A stretch of 41,768 nt of DNA from Acidobacteriota bacterium (GTDB taxonomy: Bacteria > Actinomycetota > Acidimicrobiia > Acidimicrobiales > Ilumatobacteraceae), in NCBI GenBank assembly GCA_018970175.1, contig JAGWWV010000015.1, positions 1 to 41,768 on the forward strand, in the 5' to 3' direction. Of this stretch, positions 9,462 to 17,680 are shown one piece after another. Under the pieces are notes generated by a model that did no database searches, was not told where the DNA came from, and saw nothing but the letters and a program-made list of their open reading frames with translations. The first letter of the stretch is position 1, and the number at the start of each line of letters is the position of its first letter. A program made the position numbers and the translations under genes.

Positions 9462-10511
9462 ATGGGTGAACGTTGCGCCAACGTGGTCGGCCTGGGCCTG
9501 ATCGGGGGTTCGATCGCCGCACGACTGGTCGAGTCGGGCTGGACGGTCCACGGTTCGGATCCGTTGTCGGGACGCCCACAGACGGCAGAGGAACGCGGGA
9601 TCATCTCCTCCGTCGGGTTGAATCCGGATGCGGAAATCACCTTCGTCGCGGTGCCCGTCCTGCAGTTGCGTGACGAGGTGGCAACTGCGCTCGCTTCGAC
9701 CAAAGGTGTGGTGACCGACGTTGGCAGCGTGAAGGGACCACTCGTTGCCGACATCGACGATCCCCGGTTCATCGGTGGTCACCCCATGGCGGGGTCCGAA
9801 CTCGACGGTCTAGACGGTGCCGATTCGACTTTGTTCGAAGGCGGAACATGGATCCTCACGCCGACCTCTCGCACACCCGACTCTGTATTTGCGCTTGCGG
9901 CCGGGGTGGCGCACCAGCTCGGCGCGAATGTCCTCGCGCTGGGCGCCGACGACCACGACCGCCTCATTGCCGTCGTGAGCCATGTGCCCCATCTGACGGC
10001 GGCCACGTTGATGACACTCGCCGACCGGCGCTCCGAGGAGCACGCGTCACTTCTTCGTATGGCCGCCGGAGGCTTTCGTGACATGACGCGAATCGCCTCG
10101 AGCAAGCCGGGTATCTGGCTCGACATCTGTCGCGCCAACCGCGAAGCGATCGTCGCGACACTCGATGATTTCATCGCTGGTCTGATCGACTTGCGGGCCA
10201 CGGTCGACAAGGAAGATTCGCAGGGTCTCGAACAGTTGCTGTTGCGTGCGCGAGAGGCCCGGAGCAACCTGCCCGCGCGGGTGCGTTCGCTCGAGGATGC
10301 GGTCGAAGTGCGGATTCCCATTCCCGATCGTCCGGGATCAGCCGCGGAAATCTTCACCCTCGCCGCCGAGCTGAATGTCAACCTTGCCAACTTCGAGGTC
10401 GTGCACTCGGCCGAAGGCGACCGCGGAGTCGCGGTCGTTCTGGTTGAAAAGGGACAGGTCGAGTTGTTCCGCGGCGGACTCATTGCACGCGGATTCAAGC
10501 CGGGGCGCTGA
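9462..10511 (+). CDS. tyrA: Prephenate dehydrogenase with C-terminal ACT domain
   Basis: Oxidative decarboxylation of prephenate to 4-hydroxyphenylpyruvate in tyrosine synthesis. The 349 residues have an N-terminal NAD-binding fold (GLGLIGGS, 10-17), the family motif HPMAGSE (107-113) and SHVPHL, then a helical dimerisation domain. From about residue 275 an ACT-like domain follows (VRIPIPDRPGSAAEIFTLA), suggesting allosteric control by an aromatic amino acid; that is inference. Arogenate as alternative substrate cannot be excluded. The gene is followed after 5 nt by aroA, giving a small aromatic amino acid pair. It has its own TAnnnT box and no Shine-Dalgarno. Confidence 0.92.
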   Translation: MGERCANVVGLGLIGGSIAARLVESGWTVHGSDPLSGRPQTAEERGIISSVGLNPDAEITFVAVPVLQLRDEVATALASTKGVVTDVGSVKGPLVADIDDPRFIGGHPMAGSELDGLDGADSTLFEGGTWILTPTSRTPDSVFALAAGVAHQLGANVLALGADDHDRLIAVVSHVPHLTAATLMTLADRRSEEHASLLRMAAGGFRDMTRIASSKPGIWLDICRANREAIVATLDDFIAGLIDLRATVDKEDSQGLEQLLLRAREARSNLPARVRSLEDAVEVRIPIPDRPGSAAEIFTLAAELNVNLANFEVVHSAEGDRGVAVVLVEKGQVELFRGGLIARGFKPGR

Positions 10512-10516
10512 GCATC

Positions 10517-11809
10517 GTGTCGGGTTCGATTCCGACGTTCGATGCGACGCTCGACTGCACCGTGTCGGTTCCTGGTTCGAAGAGCATCGCAAATCGCGCC
10601 CTGTTGTGCGCCGCGCTCGCCGGCGAGGGCTCGACGGTCACCAACGTGCCCGACGGCGACGATTCGGTGGCGATGGTCCGTGGACTACGGGCGTTGGGGA
10701 TCACTGTCACGTCCGTTGACGAAGGGTCCTACCGGTTCGACAGCGGCTTCGACCTGTCGTCGAACCGTCACGCCCGGATCGATGCGGGACTGGCGGGGAC
10801 AACCTCGCGATTTCTCACTGCGCTCTGTGCGCTTCGCGGAACGCCAACGTTGATCGATGGTGACGAGGCATTGAAACGTCGTCCGATGGCAGATCTTCAC
10901 GATGCGTTGGCGGGCCTCGGCGCGCACGTGAATCCTCTCGCGGCGACCGGACACCTGCCGGTCGAGATCGCGGCAGGGGGAATCCGCGGAGGCGAGATCG
11001 AGATTCCCGGAGGGGTGTCGAGTCAGTTCGCAACGGCACTCTTGTTGGTGGGCCCGTACCTGCGTGGTGGCCTTCGACTGTCGATCATTGGCGAGCGTGT
11101 TTCGGACTCGTATCTCGAGATGACCGTCGCTGTGATGCGTGACTTCGGCGTCGACGCGTCGATGAATGACGAGGACGATCGACGGACGGTTGTCGTGCCC
11201 GAGGGTCGGTACACACCGAGATGGTACGAAGTTGAACCCGACGCCTCATCGGCGTCGTATCCGCTTGCGCTTGCGGCGGTGTGCGGCGGTGCGGTGACCA
11301 TTCCCAACCTCACGTCCCGGTCGCTGCAGGGTGACGTCGAGTTCGCTGGCCTTCTGGCTCGGATGGGGTGTGATGTCGAGTGGGGCGAGACGTCCCTCAC
11401 CGTTCGGCGAGACCTTGCCAACCCTCTGCGCGGCATCGACATCGACATGGTGGACATCTCCGACTTGGTGCCAACGGTGGCGGTCGTGGCTCTGTTCGCG
11501 GCAGAGCCGTCGCGGATCCGCGGCGTTGGATTCATTCGCGCGAAGGAGAGCGATCGACTCGGAGATTTGTCCCGCGAGTTGGCAAAGTGTGGTGCAAGCG
11601 TGGTGGAAACCGCCGATGGATTGATGATCCAACCGGGACCACTGCACGGTTCGTATCTGGAAACGCACCACGATCACAGGTTGGCCATGAGCTTTGCGGT
11701 GTTGGCCGGACGTGTCGCGGGTGTCACCGTCGACGACCCGGGTGTGGTGTCGAAGAGCTGGCCCGGGTTCTGGGCGACCCGCGACGCGATGATCGCGGCG
11801 AGTCGCTGA
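10517..11809 (+). CDS. aroA: 3-phosphoshikimate 1-carboxyvinyltransferase (EPSP synthase)
   Basis: Joins shikimate 3-phosphate and phosphoenolpyruvate in the shikimate pathway. The 430 residues contain PGSKSIANRAL with Lys22, GLAGTTSRFL (in place of the enterobacterial NAGTAMRPL loop), VSSQFATALLL, the catalytic aspartate in DISDLVPTVA and KESDRLGDLS. GTG 10517 begins 5 nt after the prephenate dehydrogenase stop, so the two are likely one transcript. In mycobacteria cmk lies between rluB and der; here no cmk is present after aroA and a block of other genes intervenes before ispH-der. Glyphosate sensitivity cannot be judged from sequence alone. Confidence 0.96.
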   Translation: MSGSIPTFDATLDCTVSVPGSKSIANRALLCAALAGEGSTVTNVPDGDDSVAMVRGLRALGITVTSVDEGSYRFDSGFDLSSNRHARIDAGLAGTTSRFLTALCALRGTPTLIDGDEALKRRPMADLHDALAGLGAHVNPLAATGHLPVEIAAGGIRGGEIEIPGGVSSQFATALLLVGPYLRGGLRLSIIGERVSDSYLEMTVAVMRDFGVDASMNDEDDRRTVVVPEGRYTPRWYEVEPDASSASYPLALAAVCGGAVTIPNLTSRSLQGDVEFAGLLARMGCDVEWGETSLTVRRDLANPLRGIDIDMVDISDLVPTVAVVALFAAEPSRIRGVGFIRAKESDRLGDLSRELAKCGASVVETADGLMIQPGPLHGSYLETHHDHRLAMSFAVLAGRVAGVTVDDPGVVSKSWPGFWATRDAMIAASR

Positions 11810-11816
11810 CAAACAG

Positions 11817-12737
11817 TCAGAAACGGCGAAAGTCGACGTTGCGTCGACGTGGTCCGAATTTCGGCGCGGTGATTCCCGCGAGGCCGATCCATGCAAGGAC
11901 GCGACCACGGTTGCCTGCGTAGGGCGACAGAGCGTCGATCATCTCGTCGTCGGTGCCCCGGGGTCGGCCCCGAAGGGCGTGCGCGACCACGTTCTTCAGA
12001 TGGAAATCGCCGACTGCGACCGCATCGGGATTGCCGAGAGCCTCGGCCTCGACCAGCGCCCGGGTCCAGGGTCCAAAACGGGGAACGTCGATTGCAAGGC
12101 GACGAAGTGCGAGCGCACCGTCGTGTTGGTGTTCTCCACCACGCTGAAAGACCCGTGCGATTCCGATGAGCGTGCGGCCGCGAGATTCCTCGATACCGAG
12201 AGGATGCAACTGCCACGGGGCTAGGGAGCCGAGAACCGCGGGGTCTGGTGGGGCCAGGAGTTGCCCGAAGGGCGTGTCGACCGGATTGGGAAAGGTGCGG
12301 CACAGGCGGACCCATTGAGCGACCGCTTCGGCAGCCGTGATGCGTTGCCCCAGGGTGGCGGTGAGGGCCGCTTTGTAGATGTCGCCTGAAGCGCCGATGC
12401 GAAGGTCCCCGAAGTCGTGCTGAAGGCGTTCGACGAGAGGGTGCGCGGGGCGCAGTGACCGGAAGGTGTCGCGTTGACCGAGGGGATCGGGGCACCGACT
12501 TCGGATGAGGTCGGCTGCCGCACCGCCGAGATGGATCCGCGGAACGGGATTGTGGGCGGGGACAGTGGCGCTGAGCCAGCCCGGCCCGACGGGCGACGTG
12601 GAAGCCATGATGAGCGTGTTGCCATCGACTCGGACGCACGGATCGCTCGACCCGAATCGAAACGCGCGAAACGTGTGGCGCAGCAGGCGCGATGAACCGG
12701 CGTCGACCGTTGTGTCGGAAATTTCGACCGGAGACAT
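11817..12737 (-). CDS. DNA-3-methyladenine glycosylase II-like protein (AlkA/HhH-GPD family)
   Basis: Probably removes alkylated bases in base excision repair. From ATG 12737 it has 306 residues. An N-terminal domain with RVDGNTLIM and VPRIHLGG is followed by the HhH-GPD region: ALTATLGQRITAAEAVAQW matches the AlkA substrate-pocket helix, and PRFGPWTRALV followed by VAVGDFHLKN holds the glycosylase aspartate. A C-terminal LSPYAGNRGRVLAWIGL segment matches the usual W-R-P-W-R-x-x-A region loosely. The frame is open back to 13166, but that extension lies over other genes; a TAACAT box 7 nt before ATG 12737 supports this start. The substrate is uncertain. Confidence 0.8.
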   Translation of the reverse strand: MSPVEISDTTVDAGSSRLLRHTFRAFRFGSSDPCVRVDGNTLIMASTSPVGPGWLSATVPAHNPVPRIHLGGAAADLIRSRCPDPLGQRDTFRSLRPAHPLVERLQHDFGDLRIGASGDIYKAALTATLGQRITAAEAVAQWVRLCRTFPNPVDTPFGQLLAPPDPAVLGSLAPWQLHPLGIEESRGRTLIGIARVFQRGGEHQHDGALALRRLAIDVPRFGPWTRALVEAEALGNPDAVAVGDFHLKNVVAHALRGRPRGTDDEMIDALSPYAGNRGRVLAWIGLAGITAPKFGPRRRNVDFRRF

Positions 12738-12744
12738 CGCAGCG

Positions 12745-12750
12745 ATGTTA
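12745..12750 (-). promoter_or_regulatory. TAnnnT -10 box for leaderless AlkA-like gene
   Basis: TAACAT on the minus strand ends 7 nt before ATG 12737; no Shine-Dalgarno. It is paired with the divergent box at 12770-12775. Confidence 0.52.
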
Positions 12751-12769
12751 GGCGCAGGGTGTCGTTCAG

Positions 12770-12775
12770 TAGGTT
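12770..12775 (+). promoter_or_regulatory. TAnnnT -10 box for leaderless cysteine-rich small protein
   Basis: TAGGTT ends 7 nt before GTG 12783; no ribosome binding site. It lies 20 bp from the opposing box at 12745-12750. Confidence 0.52.
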
Positions 12776-12782
12776 GATCGAC

Positions 12783-13022
12783 GTGATCGAGCGTTATGCA
12801 CCTCTGCGTTCGGATCACGTTGAGGCTCCTTTGCAGCAACGCCTCCCGAGAGACCCCGAGATGGTGCGAAAAATACTCGCCGCGCATCGAGAGGCCGTTG
12901 ACAAGGGCGACCCGGTCTACATCGATCCTCTGACGCGCCGCAGCGTGATGACGTCGGTCTTCCTCGCCTCCCGAGGACGATGCTGTTCGAGCGGATGCCG
13001 ACATTGTCCCTACGAACCGTGA
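12783..13022 (+). CDS. Small cysteine-rich protein, DUF5522-like
   Basis: 79 residues. The C-terminus is RGRCCSSGCRHCPYE, a four-cysteine cluster that resembles the DUF5522 family and probably binds a metal or an iron-sulfur cluster; the middle has GDPVYIDPLTRR-x-VMTS. The function is unknown. GTG 12783 was preferred over the upstream ATG 12759 because a TAGGTT box ends 7 nt before it and the preceding residues are not conserved-looking. A phosphoribosyltransferase gene follows after 16 bp with its own promoter-like box. Confidence 0.78.
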   Translation: MIERYAPLRSDHVEAPLQQRLPRDPEMVRKILAAHREAVDKGDPVYIDPLTRRSVMTSVFLASRGRCCSSGCRHCPYEP

Positions 13023-13027
13023 ACGAC

Positions 13028-13033
13028 TAGTTT
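13028..13033 (+). promoter_or_regulatory. TAnnnT -10 box for leaderless phosphoribosyltransferase
   Basis: TAGTTT ends 5 nt before GTG 13039, the tightest spacing in the set. CTCCT between them is not a ribosome binding site. Confidence 0.42.
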
Positions 13034-13038
13034 CTCCT

Positions 13039-13554
13039 GTGAGCGAGGGAGAAGCGGTGTCGGCAGAGCGCGAAATTTTGACCTGGGACGGATTCGGCGA
13101 GGCGTCGAGAGACATTGCGCGCGATATTGCGCAGTCGGGGTACGACCCCGACATGATCCTCGCCATCGCCCGCGGAGGACTGTTCCTCGCCGGTGCACTG
13201 GGCTATGCGCTGTCCGTGAAGAACACGTACACGATGAACGTCGAGTTCTACACCGACGTCGACGAGCGCCTCGACATGCCCATGATCCTGCCACCCGTGC
13301 CCGATTTCGTCGACGTGCGCGATGCGAAGATCCTGATCGTTGACGACGTCGCCGACACGGGCCACACCCTCAAGTTGGTGAAGGAGTTCTGCAAGGGCCG
13401 CGTTGCAGAGTCGCGGATCGCCGCACTGTACGAAAAGCCGCACTCGGTCATCCACTGCGACTACGTGTGGAAGCGCACCGACATGTGGATCAACTTCCCG
13501 TGGAGCGACAAAGAGCCGATCGTCAAGCGACAGAGTGCGGCGCGCGACGCTTGA
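13039..13554 (+). CDS. Phosphoribosyltransferase (purine PRT-like)
   Basis: 171 residues with a type I PRT fold. ILIVDDVADTGHTL (98-111) is the PRPP-binding loop with the double aspartate (102-103), and AIARGGLFLAG near 43-52 is the PPi loop. The C-terminal part (YVWKRTDMWINFPW) resembles xanthine/guanine-type and other purine PRTs that end in a conserved tryptophan-rich tail. Probably salvages a purine base with PRPP; which base is not known. GTG 13039 is the start, with a TAGTTT box just upstream. The stop lies 6 bp from the convergent phosphodiesterase stop. Confidence 0.82.
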   Translation: MSEGEAVSAEREILTWDGFGEASRDIARDIAQSGYDPDMILAIARGGLFLAGALGYALSVKNTYTMNVEFYTDVDERLDMPMILPPVPDFVDVRDAKILIVDDVADTGHTLKLVKEFCKGRVAESRIAALYEKPHSVIHCDYVWKRTDMWINFPWSDKEPIVKRQSAARDA

Positions 13555-13560
13555 GGAGTT

Positions 13561-14325
13561 TCACCAGCGTCCGCGGGACGTGAGAACGTCGCGGAGCACG
13601 GCAGGTTTGTCGGTCATGATCCCATCAGCGCCGCGATCAACGAGTTCGTTCATCTGGTCCGGGTCGTCGATCGTCCAGTAGTGGACGAAGAGACCCGACG
13701 CGTGGGCGATGTCGATGAAACGTTCGGAGTGCAGGGGAATTGGTCCCTGCTTGGGCGGAATCTGGACGGCGTAGACACCCTCCGGGAATCGGATGGGTCT
13801 TCCGAGCGACACGGCGAGTCGAAGTCGCGCGACGCCTTTCGGTCCGAGTGAAGTGGCAAGGCCCGGGCCGAGTTCCGACCGAAGCATGCGCAGACGCTTG
13901 TCGCTGAAAGACCCGAGACACACGCGCTCGAGGATGGCGTGGCGGCGCAGTGCCTCGACGAGATGCGGGAGGGCGTTGTCGGCCTTGCAGTCGATGTTCC
14001 AGCGCAGGTTCGGCCAGGTGCCGACGAGTTCGTCGAAAGTGGGAATCGGCTCGCGACCGTCGACGCGGGCCTTGCGCACGTCGGCGTATGTCATCTCGGA
14101 GATTCGCCCCTCGACACCGCACGTGCGACTGAGATCGTCGTCGTGGAACGCGAGGAGGACGCCATCGCGCGTCGCGTGGACGTCGGTCTCCATGTACGTG
14201 TAGCCGAGATCGACCGCATGTTGGAACGCGGCGAGGGTGTTCTCAGCAGCGTCACTTGCTCCGCCGCGGTGGGCGAAGGCGTGGAGGCCCGTCCAGTCGA
14301 AGAACGGGTGTTGGCGCAGCGTCAT
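13561..14325 (-). CDS. Glycerophosphodiester phosphodiesterase
   Basis: Hydrolyses glycerophosphodiesters to glycerol 3-phosphate and an alcohol. From ATG 14325 there are 254 residues with the family's catalytic set near the N-terminus: His19-Arg20 in AHRGG, Glu29 in ENTLAAF, Glu46 and Asp48 in METDVHATRDG and His61 in FHDDDLSRT. The C-terminus has the TIM-barrel end VHYWTIDDP and DGIMTDKP. No signal peptide is seen, so it is probably cytoplasmic. An open frame extends to 14748 but lies over the acyl-CoA synthetase. The start is 11 nt after that gene's stop, so the two form an operon linking lipid breakdown steps. Confidence 0.92.
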   Translation of the reverse strand: MTLRQHPFFDWTGLHAFAHRGGASDAAENTLAAFQHAVDLGYTYMETDVHATRDGVLLAFHDDDLSRTCGVEGRISEMTYADVRKARVDGREPIPTFDELVGTWPNLRWNIDCKADNALPHLVEALRRHAILERVCLGSFSDKRLRMLRSELGPGLATSLGPKGVARLRLAVSLGRPIRFPEGVYAVQIPPKQGPIPLHSERFIDIAHASGLFVHYWTIDDPDQMNELVDRGADGIMTDKPAVLRDVLTSRGRW

Positions 14326-14336
14326 GTGTCCGGTGC

Positions 14337-15890
14337 TCAGATCGAGCGGCCGGCCGCCTTCCAGTACTCGTCTTTCAGGAGGCGCTTGTAGAGCTTGCCG
14401 GTCGGGTGGCGGGGAAGTTCGGGTCGGAAGTCGACCGATCGTGGACACTTGAGGTCGGCGAGCTGCGAACGGCAGAACGCGATAAGTTCGTGTTCCAGGG
14501 CCTTTGCCTCGTCGTCTGAGGCGGGCATCGCGACCGGTTGGACGACGGCTTTCACTTCTTCGCCGAACTCCTCGTTCGGAACGCCGAAGACGGCCACGTC
14601 GACGACCTTCGGATGGTTGATGAGGACGTTTTCGGACTCCTGCGGATAGATGTTCACGCCACCGGAGATGATCATGAAGGCCTTGCGGTCGGTGAGGTAC
14701 AGGAAGCCATCGGCATCGAGGTACCCGACGTCGCCGAGCGTCGACCAACCGCGTCCCTTCGGGTCGCGGGAGCTCTTCGTCTTTTCGGGATCGTTGTGGT
14801 ATTCGAAAACCGTGCCGCTGTCGAAAAACACGGTTCCCGACTCGCCGGTCGGCACTTCATCACCGTTCTCGTCGCAGATGTGAACCACGCCCTGGATCGC
14901 CTTGCCGACCGTACCGGGATGCGACAACCACATCTCAGAGTTGCAGTACACGAATCCGTTGCCTTCGGTTCCGGCGTAGTACTCGTGGATGACGGGACCC
15001 CACCACTCGATCATCTGACGCTTCACCTCGACCGGGCAGGGCGCAGCGGCATGGATGGCGCACTGCAGTGACGACGTGTCGTAGCGCTTGCGAACATCCT
15101 CGGGAAGCTTGAGCATTCGCACGAACATCGTGGGCACCAATTGCGAGTGGGTCACTTTGTGGCGCTCGATGAGCTTCAGGTACTCCTCGGCATCGAAGTG
15201 CTCCATGATCACCGACGTCGCGCCGATGAAGTGCACCGCGAGATTGAAGCGCAGCGGCGCCGCGTGATACAGCGGAGCGGGCGACAGGTAAACCGTGTCG
15301 GCCGTGACGCCGAAGAGCATCGACGAAAGTGCCGCCACGCCGTTCGGTTGGCCGAGTTCCGAGCGTTGGAACGTGCCGAGCACGCCCTTTGGCTTGCCGG
15401 TCGTGCCGCTGGAATAGAGCATGTCCATTCCGCCGATGAGTTCGGGCAGCGGAGTTGTCGACTGTGCGGCGACCGCCGCCTCGAAGGATTCGTAGCCGGG
15501 AATCGTTCCGTCGAGCATCAGCCGAAGTGCGGCATTCGGGATGTCGGGGGCGATTTCGGCGGCCTGGTCGGCCTTGTACTTCGAGGTGATGAAAGCCTTT
15601 GCCCCACAGTCGTTGATGATGTAGGTCAATTCGTCGGAGGTGAGCCGGCTGGAGCACGCCGTGTAGATGAGCCCCGCGTAGTGACATCCCCAGATGACCT
15701 CCATGTAGCGCTCGTGGTTCTCCATGCAGATGGCCACGTGGTCGCCAACTTCGAGGCCGGCCGCGCGCAACAGGTTCGAGAGCCTGTTGGCGGCATCGTC
15801 GAGTTCTTCGTAGGTCACGACCTTGTCGGTCGAGGCCATGATGTAGGCCGGCTTGTTCGGATGTGTTTTGGCGTGATCCCCGGGGAACAT
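14337..15890 (-). CDS. Fatty-acid--CoA ligase (AMP-forming acyl-CoA synthetase, FadD-like)
   Basis: Activates a fatty or other carboxylic acid to its CoA thioester via an adenylate. The 517 residues contain the P-loop YSSGTTGKPKG (159-169), YAGTEGN, the hinge-region block GDVGYLDADGFLYLTDR and the A10 lysine in PTGKLYK near residue 499. ATG 15890 was chosen over TTG 15899 because the family typically begins M-[FY]-P-G-x-H-A and because TAACTT ends 7 nt before it. It is co-directional with the phosphodiesterase and divergent from an acyl-CoA dehydrogenase, suggesting one lipid catabolic module. Chain length and substrate are unknown. Confidence 0.93.
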   Translation of the reverse strand: MFPGDHAKTHPNKPAYIMASTDKVVTYEELDDAANRLSNLLRAAGLEVGDHVAICMENHERYMEVIWGCHYAGLIYTACSSRLTSDELTYIINDCGAKAFITSKYKADQAAEIAPDIPNAALRLMLDGTIPGYESFEAAVAAQSTTPLPELIGGMDMLYSSGTTGKPKGVLGTFQRSELGQPNGVAALSSMLFGVTADTVYLSPAPLYHAAPLRFNLAVHFIGATSVIMEHFDAEEYLKLIERHKVTHSQLVPTMFVRMLKLPEDVRKRYDTSSLQCAIHAAAPCPVEVKRQMIEWWGPVIHEYYAGTEGNGFVYCNSEMWLSHPGTVGKAIQGVVHICDENGDEVPTGESGTVFFDSGTVFEYHNDPEKTKSSRDPKGRGWSTLGDVGYLDADGFLYLTDRKAFMIISGGVNIYPQESENVLINHPKVVDVAVFGVPNEEFGEEVKAVVQPVAMPASDDEAKALEHELIAFCRSQLADLKCPRSVDFRPELPRHPTGKLYKRLLKDEYWKAAGRSI

Positions 15891-15897
15891 GTCGGGC

Positions 15898-15903
15898 AAG
15901 TTA
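15898..15903 (-). promoter_or_regulatory. TAnnnT -10 box for leaderless acyl-CoA synthetase
   Basis: TAACTT on the minus strand ends 7 nt before ATG 15890. It argues against the upstream TTG start. Confidence 0.52.
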
Positions 15904-15975
15904 GTCGGGTTTTGTGACGGATGCCTCTCCGCGGGAATGGGGCGGAGGGTTTGGAGAGCCTCGGTGACCCTGCGG

Positions 15976-15981
15976 TAACTT
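15976..15981 (+). promoter_or_regulatory. candidate -10 box with leader for acyl-CoA dehydrogenase
   Basis: TAACTT lies 32 nt before GTG 16014. Unlike the leaderless genes, this one has room for a leader with the ribosome binding site AAAGGGG at 16001-16007. No clear -35 was seen. Confidence 0.4.
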
Positions 15982-16013
15982 TTGAGGCAGTTTCACTGAC
16001 AAAGGGGTGTGAT

Positions 16014-17213
16014 GTGAGCGCATCGACGGTGGTTTCCGAAGAGCAACTCGTGAACGGTTTGGTCGACGAATTGTTGTCGTCGTGTCCGCCGGCTTCGACC
16101 AAGGCGGTCGAGTTTCTCGGCAAGCAATTCGACCTCGGTCTGGCGTGGGTGCACTTTCCGAAGGGACATGGCGGCCTCGGCATCTCGCCGCGTCACCAAA
16201 AGATCGTGAACGAACGCTTGAACGCTCAAGGCGCACCCAATGCGTACGGTCGCAACCCGATCGGTTACGGCATGTGCGGTCCGACGGTTGTCGAATGGGG
16301 TAGCGAAGAGCAGAAGAAGCGTTACCTGCGTCCGCTCTTCACCGGCGAAGAGATTTGGTGCCAGTTGTTCTCCGAGCCCGGTTCGGGTTCCGACTTTGCC
16401 GGCCTGTCCGCCAAGGGCGTGAAGGACGGCGAGGAGTGGATCGCCAACGGCCAGAAGGTGTGGACCACCCTTGCTCACCTGTCGCGTTGGGGTCTTCTCG
16501 TGGTTCGCACCGATGCCGAGGCAGTCAAGCATGCGGGACTCACCGCGTTCGTCGTCGACATGCACGCACCGGGTGTCGAGGTTCGTCCGCTGCGTCAGAT
16601 GACGGGCGAGGCCGAGTTCAACGAGGTCTACTTCACCGACGTGCGCATTCCAGAAAAGGAGATGCTGGGCAAGCCGGGCGATGGCTGGCGTGTCAGCCTC
16701 ACCACTCTCATGAACGAGCGTGTCGCCATCGGCGGCGTCGTGCCCCCGCGTGGATCCGGAACCATCGCATCCCTCACCAAGATCTGGTCGACGATGGATG
16801 CCGACGCGAAGGATCCCGCAACCCGTGACGAACTGATGAAGCTGTGGATTCGCGCCGAGGTGTTGCGTCTCACGAACATCCGCGCCGGACAAATGCGCAA
16901 GATGGGCGTCCCCGGACCCGAAGGTTCGATCGGCAAGATGGAGTCGGCGAACCTGAATAAGGCCATCTACGAGTTCGCGATGAACCTGCTCGGTGCCGAG
17001 GGCATGCTCTACGGCAGCTACGAAATGATTCGTCCGGAAACTGCGATGGGCTTCGAGACCTACCAGAAGGCATTCCTGCGCAGCCGCGCGAACTCGATCG
17101 AGGGTGGCACCACCGAAGTGATGAAGAACATCCTCGGCGAACGCGTCCTTGGTCTTCCCGGTGACGTCCGCGTCGACCGCGACGTCCCGTGGAGCAAAGT
17201 TCCTAGGAACTAG
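16014..17213 (+). CDS. Acyl-CoA dehydrogenase
   Basis: FAD-dependent enzyme that introduces the alpha-beta double bond in acyl-CoA. 399 residues in the usual three-domain layout: helical N-domain, middle domain with CQLFSEPGSGSDFAGL (flavin contact) and WIANGQKVWTT, and a C-terminal helical domain with NSIEGGTTEVMKNILGERVLGLP, whose Glu363 fits the catalytic base. GTG 16014 follows AAAGGGG by 6 nt, a strong ribosome binding site; the frame is open from 15921 but that part precedes the promoter. It is divergent from the acyl-CoA synthetase. The last codons and the stop lie in the first copy of a 30-bp repeat. Confidence 0.94.
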   Translation: MSASTVVSEEQLVNGLVDELLSSCPPASTKAVEFLGKQFDLGLAWVHFPKGHGGLGISPRHQKIVNERLNAQGAPNAYGRNPIGYGMCGPTVVEWGSEEQKKRYLRPLFTGEEIWCQLFSEPGSGSDFAGLSAKGVKDGEEWIANGQKVWTTLAHLSRWGLLVVRTDAEAVKHAGLTAFVVDMHAPGVEVRPLRQMTGEAEFNEVYFTDVRIPEKEMLGKPGDGWRVSLTTLMNERVAIGGVVPPRGSGTIASLTKIWSTMDADAKDPATRDELMKLWIRAEVLRLTNIRAGQMRKMGVPGPEGSIGKMESANLNKAIYEFAMNLLGAEGMLYGSYEMIRPETAMGFETYQKAFLRSRANSIEGGTTEVMKNILGERVLGLPGDVRVDRDVPWSKVPRN

Positions 17214-17280
17214 GAACTCATCAACAAAGTTCCTAGGAACTAGGAACTCATCAACAAAGTTCCCAGGAACTAGGTACTGG
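17195..17280. repeat. three tandem 30-bp palindromic units between convergent genes
   Basis: Period-30 units begin at 17195, 17225 and 17255; the first two agree throughout the unit, the third is partial (about 26 bp) and degenerate. Each full unit holds the perfect 14-bp palindrome AGTTCCTAGGAACT followed by a repeated AGGAACT, then CATCAA. The stop TAG of the acyl-CoA dehydrogenase (17211-17213) and the reverse-strand stop of the CopD-like gene (17270-17272) use the equivalent CTAG in units 1 and 3. Confidence 0.85.
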
Positions 17281-17680
17281 CGCCGAGGAGTACCCCGGCG
17301 TAAAGAGCGGCCAAAGAGCCGAGCAGGCCGATCGCTCCACCGAGGGCGAGAACCACTTTGCTCTTGGTGTTTGCGTGCGCCGCGGCAGCCAGCCCGGCCA
17401 CTGCGACGAAGGTGATCTTGATTCCGAACGTTACGTGGTAACTGGTATCCATCGCCGACATATCGATGTCGAGCACCGCCCACATGCCGGTGACCACGGA
17501 GACGGCGAATGCCGGCCACGCAACACGGGCAAAGCCATTGGCGATCGTCTTCAGCGCCTCGGGATTCGTCTTTCGCACTCGCGGCACGAGTCCGCCGAGA
17601 ACCACCTGGCCGCCCACCCACACCGAAGCGGCAAGGAGGTGCAGAAACGTGCGCAGGGAGTCGAGGGTGGGCTCGATCAT
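17270..17680 (-). CDS. CopD-like integral membrane protein
   Basis: 136 residues with four predicted membrane segments (roughly 10-30, 53-72, 84-101 and 109-132). The start TLDSLRTFLHLLAASVWVGGQVVLGGLVPRV, here split for reading, carries the His-x8-W-x-GG pattern common to CopD-domain and related membrane proteins; role in copper handling is only a guess. ATG 17680 overlaps the ispH stop (ATGA), so it is likely translated with ispH. Its stop falls inside the third copy of the 30-bp repeat, only 56 bp from the convergent acyl-CoA dehydrogenase stop. Confidence 0.78.
   Translation of the reverse strand: MIEPTLDSLRTFLHLLAASVWVGGQVVLGGLVPRVRKTNPEALKTIANGFARVAWPAFAVSVVTGMWAVLDIDMSAMDTSYHVTFGIKITFVAVAGLAAAAHANTKSKVVLALGGAIGLLGSLAALYAGVLLGAST

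Noticed and set aside
17195-17280. A CRISPR-like array
   Set aside because: Only three short units with no unique spacers and no cas genes; the unit itself is the palindrome plus a constant tail.
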